Of a DNA stretch of 53,703 nucleotides, positions 48,255-53,703 are shown one piece after another. Below the pieces are notes generated by a model that was not told the origin of the DNA, made no database searches, and saw nothing but the letters and a program-made list of their open reading frames with translations. Where the stretch lies: assembly GCA_017465605.1 (NCBI GenBank), contig JAFTVW010000047.1, positions 1-53,703 on the forward strand. Direction: 5' to 3'. This DNA is from Alistipes sp. GTDB lineage: Bacteria; Bacteroidota; Bacteroidia; Bacteroidales; Rikenellaceae. Position numbers and translations under genes: made by a program. Position 1 is the first letter of the stretch. Each line of letters starts with the position of its first letter.

Positions 48255-49469
48255 ATGTCAAGAAATTACACATATAATGTTCAGGACAGATTGCAGGGCG
48301 AATATGCGAAGCGATGCAATGTCGTGTGGCGATGCGTGGCTATGGTGGCTCTGCTGTTGTGTATGACGGGCATAAATCGGGCTGATGCGCAGAATTTTAA
48401 GCGTAGCGATAAGCAAATTATTTCAGGCGGAGTAGCTGAAATGCGCGATTCTGTGTCGAAGAATAATATCGTGGGCGTGCAGATAACCTCCGATGCCGAC
48501 TCCCTAAGCCGAGCATTGAAACTGTCGGCCAAGCAGGCGCAGCGTATGCGTGATTCTATATCGCGTGTGGAGCGTAAGCGAGAGCGAGCTAAGGAGGCGG
48601 GTCGTTTGGACGCCAACGGTAATATTATGCCTCGTGAGCCGTGGTTTAGCGATTCGATGTCGTTATCGAGGGTTTGTTTGACGGGAGCTGTGTTGCCCGG
48701 ATTTGGTCAGATATATAATAAACAATATTGGAAGTTGCCGATTCTTTATTCTACGCTTGGTGCTTCGATAGGTTTGGCAGTACACCAGAACGGAGTCTAT
48801 AAGCCTCTCAAACGTGAGTACGATGCGATGTTGCTAAATGGTATGTCGCGTACCGAGGAGTTGAATGCTTTGCAGGATAAGATGATAAGAAGCAACACCA
48901 AACGCCAGCTGTTTTGGGGTGCAGCCGTTGCGTCGTATATCTATTTCTTGGGTGATGCCGCAGTGAAATATTCGACCAACGATGTGTCGGACGTTAAGAA
49001 GGCCACCACGCTGTCGTTTATCTGTCCGGGAGCAGGTCAGGTATATAATAAGAGCTATTGGAAAGTGCCTATCGTTATCGGAGGTATGGTCTCGATGGCA
49101 TACGTCATAGATTGGAATACACGAGGATTTAAGCGATATAAAAATGCTTATACGTTGCGTGCCGATTTTGAAGCTAATCCCGGAAACTATCCCGATGGAG
49201 TCTCGAAAGATGAGTTTCAGGGGCGTTATCCAGCTACTTATTTGAAGAATTTGCGTGATGCTTATCGCCGAAATCGCGATTTGAGTATAATTTTAACGGC
49301 TGCGGTCTATGCTTTTCAGGTAATTGATGCCCACGTTGATGCCCACCTGAAAGATTTTGATGTGTCGGACAACTTGACCGTTAGCCTTGAACCAATGTTT
49401 GATTATCAATATTTACCTATGTACGGAGCAAATCCCGTATATGGATTAAACCTTAATTTTTCATTCTAA
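48255..49469 (+). CDS. DUF5683-type membrane-associated protein
   Basis: ATG 48255 is preferred over a GTG 9 nt upstream, giving 404 residues. An N-terminal hydrophobic segment (VVWRCVAMVALLLCMTG, ending ADAQ) is a probable signal peptide. The core contains two similar segments, AVLPGFGQIYNKQYWKLPIL and FICPGAGQVYNKSYWKVPIV, typical of the DUF5683 family and each linked to hydrophobic helices. The function is not established. Its conserved place between parB and a lytic transglycosylase in Bacteroidetes suggests an envelope role. Confidence 0.85.
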   Translation: MSRNYTYNVQDRLQGEYAKRCNVVWRCVAMVALLLCMTGINRADAQNFKRSDKQIISGGVAEMRDSVSKNNIVGVQITSDADSLSRALKLSAKQAQRMRDSISRVERKRERAKEAGRLDANGNIMPREPWFSDSMSLSRVCLTGAVLPGFGQIYNKQYWKLPILYSTLGASIGLAVHQNGVYKPLKREYDAMLLNGMSRTEELNALQDKMIRSNTKRQLFWGAAVASYIYFLGDAAVKYSTNDVSDVKKATTLSFICPGAGQVYNKSYWKVPIVIGGMVSMAYVIDWNTRGFKRYKNAYTLRADFEANPGNYPDGVSKDEFQGRYPATYLKNLRDAYRRNRDLSIILTAAVYAFQVIDAHVDAHLKDFDVSDNLTVSLEPMFDYQYLPMYGANPVYGLNLNFSF

Positions 49470-49472
49470 ACA

Positions 49473-50894
49473 ATGAGCAAAATACTCCTTAGAGCTATTA
49501 TTGCAGTAGTATTGTGTGTCGTAGTGACTGCTTCGGCCGATGCGCAAAATACCGCACCAACAAAGAGACCAAAAAGATTGAGCGCAAAGATGCAGTTGGC
49601 AATTGAGCGAGCAAAGGTCGATTCTCTCAATACACTTGTAGAAGAACTGCGTCAGAGAGAGAGTGATTGGCAGAAGGCTTGGCACGACGCACAGGCAGAA
49701 CGAAAGAAGAAGCCTGTGGCTGAGCGTTTTATGGTTGATTATACACCAGCCAGAGCCGATTCGTTGGCCGAGCAGTTGAAGTTGCAGCAGGTGAGCGATG
49801 CGATGGATAATTTCTTCAAGGATTATATATGCGAGCCTGTGACAATGAGTAGCGATGCGTCGCTCGATTCTCTGTATGCGGCACGTTTGAAGGCGTTGGT
49901 GTCGCCTATTCATCTGCCTTATAATGAGGTGGTGCGTACATATATCCAGCGTTACACTGCTCCGTCGGGATTTATGAGCCGTATATTGGCACGCGCGCAG
50001 TATTACTTCCCTATGATTGAGGAGGAGTTGTTGCGTGCAGGTCTGCCCGTTGAGTTGCGAGCTATGGCTGTGATTGAGTCGGCGTTGGTGGCAACTGCCG
50101 TATCGCGCGTGGGAGCAACAGGCCTATGGCAGTTTATGTCGGCTACGGGTAGGGGCTACGGTTTGGAGATTAATTCGATGGTTGATGAGCGTTATGACCC
50201 TGCAAAATCTACGGTGGCAGCTTGTAAGCACCTCAAATACCTATATGATTTATACAACGATTGGAGTTTGGCTATTGCGGCATATAACTGCGGACAGGGC
50301 AATGTGAATAAGGCGTTGGCCCGTGCAGGAGGTAATCCTCAATCGTTCTGGGACGTATATTGGTTCCTGCCATCGGAGACAAGAGGCTATGTGCCAGCAT
50401 TTATCGCTGCATCGTATGCCTATGCATATCATCAATCGCATAATATCACTTCGGCTGAGCCTCCTATGCCTATTGCGGTGGATACGGTACACGTTAACCG
50501 ATTGTTGCATTTGGGGCAGGTTTCATCAACAATAGATGTCCCAACCGAGACTTTGAAAATGCTTAATCCCCAGTATAAGTTGGATATTGTGCCAGCTATG
50601 AATAAGGATTATACACTTGTTCTTCCAGCTAATCGCCTTACGGAGTATGTGTCTAAGCAAGATGCTATTTTTGCAAAGGATTCGACCTATTTGAAGGAGT
50701 ATCTGAATCCAGAGAATGTCAAGAAAAAGCTGGCGGCAACTTCAACCATATATTATAGGGTGAAGAAGGGTGATACGCTGGGTGCTATTGCGAGCCGTCA
50801 CCGTGTGACCACAAAGCAGCTTATGGCGTGGAACGGATTGAAGAACGCAAATAGATTGAGCGTCGGTCAGCGTTTGCGAATCCAGAAGAGATAA
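49473..50894 (+). CDS. mltD: Membrane-bound lytic transglycosylase with LysM domain (MltD-like)
   Basis: The 473-residue protein has a signal peptide ending SADAQ. The transglycosylase domain contains RAMAVIESALVATAVSRVGA with catalytic Glu202, GLWQFMSATGRGYGL and AIAAYNCGQGNVNKAL. One LysM peptidoglycan-binding domain is at the C-terminus (YYRVKKGDTLGAIASRHRVT, near 426-470). It cleaves glycan strands to anhydromuropeptides in the periplasm. It starts 3 nt after the DUF5683-type gene, so the two are cotranscribed. In many relatives relA follows; here mnmE does. Confidence 0.93.
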   Translation: MSKILLRAIIAVVLCVVVTASADAQNTAPTKRPKRLSAKMQLAIERAKVDSLNTLVEELRQRESDWQKAWHDAQAERKKKPVAERFMVDYTPARADSLAEQLKLQQVSDAMDNFFKDYICEPVTMSSDASLDSLYAARLKALVSPIHLPYNEVVRTYIQRYTAPSGFMSRILARAQYYFPMIEEELLRAGLPVELRAMAVIESALVATAVSRVGATGLWQFMSATGRGYGLEINSMVDERYDPAKSTVAACKHLKYLYDLYNDWSLAIAAYNCGQGNVNKALARAGGNPQSFWDVYWFLPSETRGYVPAFIAASYAYAYHQSHNITSAEPPMPIAVDTVHVNRLLHLGQVSSTIDVPTETLKMLNPQYKLDIVPAMNKDYTLVLPANRLTEYVSKQDAIFAKDSTYLKEYLNPENVKKKLAATSTIYYRVKKGDTLGAIASRHRVTTKQLMAWNGLKNANRLSVGQRLRIQKR

Positions 50895-50946
50895 TTTTTA
50901 GATTGCGCTATGCGTAGTCATACATAATTCAGCAATCTGTTATAGA

Positions 50947-52353
50947 ATGATTTACAACGACAACGATACCATTATCGCCCCTGCAACACCTACGGGCGGG
51001 GCTTTGTGTGTGATTCGCCTAAGTGGCGAGCGCGCTATTGAGTTGTGCGATGAGGTGTTTGAGGGTCGAAAACGCTTGGCTGAGTCGAAAACAGCTACGG
51101 CCCATTATGGTCTGATAAAAGATGAAGGGCAGGTGGTTGACGATGTGGTAGTTACGCTTTATCGTGCGCCCCACTCATATACGGGTGAGAATTCGGTGGA
51201 GATTTCGGCGCACGGCTCACGTTATGTGGTGGGGCGTATTCTGTCGTTGTTATTGTCGCGCGGTGCCCGATTGGCCGAGGCAGGAGAGTTCACTCGCCGT
51301 GCATTTTTGGCGGGTCGTATGGATTTGTCGCAGGCCGAGGCGGTAGCCGATGTGATAGCGGCCGATTCGCGAGCATCACACGCAGTGGCATCTACTCAGA
51401 TGCGCGGTGCATATTCCGAGGAGTTGGCGGCTTTAAGGTCGAAGTTGCTGCACATCACATCGCTATTGGAGTTGGAGTTGGATTTCTCGGAGGAAGACGT
51501 TGAGTTTGCCGATAGACAAGAGCTGGCGCAATTGCTCGATGTAGTAAGAGATAGGGTAGAGAGCCTACAATCCTCGTTTCGATTGGGAAATGTCCTGAAA
51601 GAGGGTGTTACGGTTGCTATTGCGGGACGTCCGAATGTTGGAAAGAGTACACTCTTGAATCGTTTGGTGGGTGAAGATAGAGCTATGGTGTCGGATATTG
51701 CGGGAACGACGCGCGATACAGTTGAGGCTGTGGCGAATATCGATGGCGTGATGTTCCGTTTTGTTGATACTGCGGGATTGCATTCGACCGACGATGTGTT
51801 GGAGCAAATGGGCATAGAGCGTACGGCTCAGGCTCTGAAAAAAGCCCGTATAGTGTTGTGGATTACCGATAATGCCAATTTTGAAGAGGAGGATATTATG
51901 CGAGAGTTTGGGGATTTCAGGCCCTCAGATGAGCAGGCAATATATCGTGTGGTGAATAAAATAGACCTTTTCGGGAGTGGAGATTGTGCTACGAGTGTGC
52001 GCGATTTGAATATGCCTATGTCGGCAACGGATATTGGTCGTGGTGCGATTAGAGTTTCGGCTAAAACAGGCGAGGGTGTTGAAGCTCTTGTAGAAGTGTT
52101 GAAATTGGCGGTGGACGCCTCGGCTGCCTATGCAGGCGATGTAATTGTCTCGAACCAACGCCATTATGAAGCCTTGACCCAAGCACGCGAAGCTCTTGAT
52201 GCCTCGCTTTCGGCAATGCGCGAGGGTCTTCCATCGGATTTGCTTAGTGAAGAAATCCGCCAAGTCCTCTATCATCTCGGCTCAATCACCGGCGAAATCA
52301 GCTCGGAAGATATCCTTCAAAATATTTTTTCGAAGTTCTGCATCGGCAAGTAA
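50947..52353 (+). CDS. mnmE: tRNA modification GTPase MnmE
   Basis: The 468-residue enzyme works with MnmG to place cmnm5U at the wobble position of certain tRNAs. The N-terminal formyl-THF-binding domain begins DTIIAPATPTGGALCVIRLSG. PHSYTGENSVEISAHG and GEFTRRAFLAGRMDLSQAEAVADVI are conserved. The inserted GTPase domain has G1 GRPNVGKST (227-235) and the TAGLHST region. The C-terminal CIGK motif holds the catalytic cysteine. It is complete, and a terminator follows, after which a mobile element seems to begin. Confidence 0.97.
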   Translation: MIYNDNDTIIAPATPTGGALCVIRLSGERAIELCDEVFEGRKRLAESKTATAHYGLIKDEGQVVDDVVVTLYRAPHSYTGENSVEISAHGSRYVVGRILSLLLSRGARLAEAGEFTRRAFLAGRMDLSQAEAVADVIAADSRASHAVASTQMRGAYSEELAALRSKLLHITSLLELELDFSEEDVEFADRQELAQLLDVVRDRVESLQSSFRLGNVLKEGVTVAIAGRPNVGKSTLLNRLVGEDRAMVSDIAGTTRDTVEAVANIDGVMFRFVDTAGLHSTDDVLEQMGIERTAQALKKARIVLWITDNANFEEEDIMREFGDFRPSDEQAIYRVVNKIDLFGSGDCATSVRDLNMPMSATDIGRGAIRVSAKTGEGVEALVEVLKLAVDASAAYAGDVIVSNQRHYEALTQAREALDASLSAMREGLPSDLLSEEIRQVLYHLGSITGEISSEDILQNIFSKFCIGK

Positions 52354-52396
52354 GTAGTTGATTATCAAATAGTTAAATCAATCATAAATGATTAAT

Positions 52397-52423
52397 ATAG
52401 CACTCTTTACGGGTGCTATTTTT
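52397..52423 (+). terminator. Rho-independent terminator after mnmE
   Basis: ATAGCACTC (52397-52405), loop TTTAC, GGGTGCTAT (52411-52419), then TTTTG. Nine pairs with one T-G. Confidence 0.82.
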
Positions 52424-52435
52424 GTTTGTGCAAGC

Positions 52436-52494
52436 ATCGTTGTTAATCGTTGCTAAGCCTTTTTATGCCTGTTTTTGTACCTCCTGTGTACCTC
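52436..52494. repeat. Two pairs of short direct repeats, possible attachment-site region
   Basis: ATCGTTG occurs at 52436-52442 and 52446-52452 (10-bp period). GTACCTC occurs at 52477-52483 and 52488-52494 (11-bp period). ACCTCGCC (52490-52497) is inverted as GGCGAGGT at 52520-52527. Phased short repeats between a host gene and an integrase are typical of recombinase binding regions. The true att core cannot be set without the other element end. Confidence 0.45.
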
Positions 52495-52537
52495 GCCGCT
52501 TGAAATGCGATTTTGCGTTGGCGAGGTGATGGAAAAA

Positions 52538-52577
52538 GTTGACAATGGTTTACAATAGTTTACGATAGTTGACAAAA
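52538..52577. repeat. Four tandem 10-bp repeats upstream of the multi-HTH gene
   Basis: GTTGACAATG, GTTTACAATA, GTTTACGATA and GTTGACAAAA lie end to end, each about one helical turn. They end 34 nt before the start of a protein with four HTH domains, so they are candidate binding sites for it or for the recombinase. Confidence 0.75.
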
Positions 52578-52611
52578 AACAGGAGAAATAAACATTAAAA
52601 ACAATGTAAAA

Positions 52612-53523
52612 ATGGCTACAAGCAGTATTAGAATTACGAAAATTTGCCAATGGTGCGGAGTTGAGTTCATGGCTCAAAAAGTATCTACAAAGTATTGCTC
52701 GCATCGTTGTGCCAATCTCGCCTACAAACAAGCGGTGCGAGACAAGAGGGTAAAGCAGGCGGAGGCAGAAACGCTCTCAATCAAATTGGAAAAGCCAATC
52801 GAAAATGTAAAGGACAAAGAGTATCTATCATTTGCCCAAGCAGGAAAACTATTAGGGCTATCTCGTCAGGCTGTATATAATATGGTTAAAGTGGGGAACC
52901 TCAAAGCATCAAAAATTAGCAGCAGATTGTCTTTTATAAGGCGAGCAGATATAGACGCGATGCTTGAAAATCGACCATACAAGACATTGCACCCTAAAGA
53001 TTCTGTCCCTATCACCGACTTCTACACCACAGCCGAGATTAAAGAGAAATTTGGCGTTAAGGAGTCGTGGATTTATGAGATTGCGAAGGAGCATAATATC
53101 CCTCGCACATTCAATCGTGGCAGAACCTATTGGAGCAAGAAGCATATCGACTCCTACTTTGCCAAGAAAGCTCCTGATGCGAGCATTACCGAATGGTACA
53201 GCGTAGCGGAGTTGCAGGAGAAGTTCGGTATGACGCTATCGGCAATCTACACCTTTGTATATAAGAATGTAATCCCCAAACGCAAGGAGGGCAAGATGGT
53301 CTATTACTCGAAAAAGCATTTCGATATAGCAAAAGGTATCGCCACGCCCGAAGAGCCGCAATACTACACCATACCCGAAGCGATGGAGAAATACAACCTC
53401 ACTCGCGACCAGCTCTACCACTATGTGAAGTATCACAACATCACTCGCATCAAGGTTGGCAAGTACACCAAGATTTTACGCTCCGAACTCGACAAGTTCT
53501 TTGAGCCACCGAAGATTGAGTAA
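52612..53523 (+). CDS. Zinc ribbon protein with four tandem excisionase-like HTH domains
   Basis: The 303-residue protein opens with a zinc ribbon (Cys12, Cys15, Cys29, Cys33: CQWCGVEF ... YCSHRC). Four MerR/excisionase-like HTH units follow, each with a (Y/W)-x-(S/T/I)-x-x-E/Q-A-like start: about 70-118 (SFAQAGKLLGLSRQAVYNMVK), 131-180 (YTTAEIKEKFGVKESWIYEIA), 187-234 (YSVAELQEKFGMTLSAIYTFV) and 243-300 (YTIPEAMEKYNLTRDQLYHYV). A tyrosine recombinase gene begins 82 nt later, so it is probably a recombination directionality factor or regulator of a mobile element. Confidence 0.82.
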   Translation: MATSSIRITKICQWCGVEFMAQKVSTKYCSHRCANLAYKQAVRDKRVKQAEAETLSIKLEKPIENVKDKEYLSFAQAGKLLGLSRQAVYNMVKVGNLKASKISSRLSFIRRADIDAMLENRPYKTLHPKDSVPITDFYTTAEIKEKFGVKESWIYEIAKEHNIPRTFNRGRTYWSKKHIDSYFAKKAPDASITEWYSVAELQEKFGMTLSAIYTFVYKNVIPKRKEGKMVYYSKKHFDIAKGIATPEEPQYYTIPEAMEKYNLTRDQLYHYVKYHNITRIKVGKYTKILRSELDKFFEPPKIE

Positions 53524-53605
53524 AGTTACTTGATGGTGGTTGATACCACCATCGGAACACCGATTTAATTTGCAATAAAAAGTATAACAATTAATTTATA
53601 AGACT

Positions 53606-53703
53606 ATGACACTAACTTGCACAAATGTAACCCTGCGCCAAAAGGCGTTACGCAACGACCGTATTTCACTCTATTTGGATTACTATCCTGCAATTCGTAA
53701 TCC
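53606..53703 (+). CDS. Tyrosine recombinase/integrase, N-terminal fragment (cut by window end)
   Basis: The frame from ATG 53606 is open to the window end (32 codons). It reads MTLTCTNVTLRQKALRNDR followed by ISLYLDYYPAIRN. The segment resembles the arm-type DNA-binding start of Bacteroidetes phage/ICE integrases (typically K-x-x-L-K-x-G-x-x-SLYLDYYP). The catalytic domain is outside the window. With the multi-HTH gene before it, it marks the edge of an integrated element. Confidence 0.72.
   Translation, partial: MTLTCTNVTLRQKALRNDRISLYLDYYPAIRN

Overview
The window is chromosomal DNA from a member of the Bacteroidales, most likely Alistipes or another Rikenellaceae. Evidence: the tuf-tRNA(Trp)-secE-nusG-rplKAJL-rpoBC block, promoters of the Bacteroidetes type (TTTG, about 19-21 bp, then TAnnTTTG), tRNA genes without an encoded CCA, few Shine-Dalgarno sequences, a fused DAHP synthase-chorismate mutase, a SusC-less TonB receptor, an anaerobic sulfatase maturase beside a Ser-type sulfatase, and a succinylornithine-type carbamoyltransferase. 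The genus is an inference.

Layout. 1-11.7 kb, plus strand: translation and transcription core (end of tuf, tRNA-Trp, secE, nusG, rplK, rplA, rplJ, rplL, rpoB, rpoC). rpoC carries an in-frame TAA at codon 135. The rplL-rpoB gap holds a terminator and a run of palindromes. 11.8-13.1 kb: tRNA-Arg(CCU), a terminator-like hairpin and argF', then a 121-nt imperfect inverted repeat. 13.2-16.6 kb: an Asp-box sialidase-like protein (minus), NADP-type glutamate dehydrogenase and a flavin reductase-like protein (plus). 16.8-21.8 kb, plus: polysaccharide export protein, chain-length determinant and aminotransferase. 21.9-23.8 kb, minus: UDP-glucose dehydrogenase and a small outer-membrane barrel.

23.9-27.5 kb, minus: an unusual cassette of alpha/beta hydrolase, a Mur ligase whose UDP-binding domain is replaced by membrane helices, and a Ddl-like ATP-grasp ligase. 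27.6-31.9 kb, minus: an aromatic amino acid operon (pheA, aminotransferase, tyrA, DAHP synthase-chorismate mutase). Before pheA lies a promoter, a 23-codon leader peptide with runs of Phe and Tyr codons, and a mutually exclusive antiterminator/terminator pair, which is a complete ribosome-mediated attenuator. 31.9-35.5 kb, minus: lipoprotein nitroreductase, Ser-type sulfatase and its maturase. 35.6-38.7 kb: LuxR-type regulator divergent from a TonB-dependent receptor.

38.7-40 kb, minus: Gfo/Idh/MocA oxidoreductase. 40.3-46.4 kb, minus: envelope biogenesis set (CPBP protease, SurA-like lipoprotein, SurA, OstA-like protein with a large low-complexity insert). 46.5-52.4 kb, plus: parA, parB, DUF5683-type protein, mltD-like lytic transglycosylase, mnmE. 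After the mnmE terminator a mobile element appears to begin: short direct repeats, a protein with a zinc ribbon and four tandem excisionase-like HTH domains, and the first 32 codons of a tyrosine recombinase cut by the window end. No stretch longer than 300 bases lacks a gene. No CRISPR array or rRNA gene was seen.
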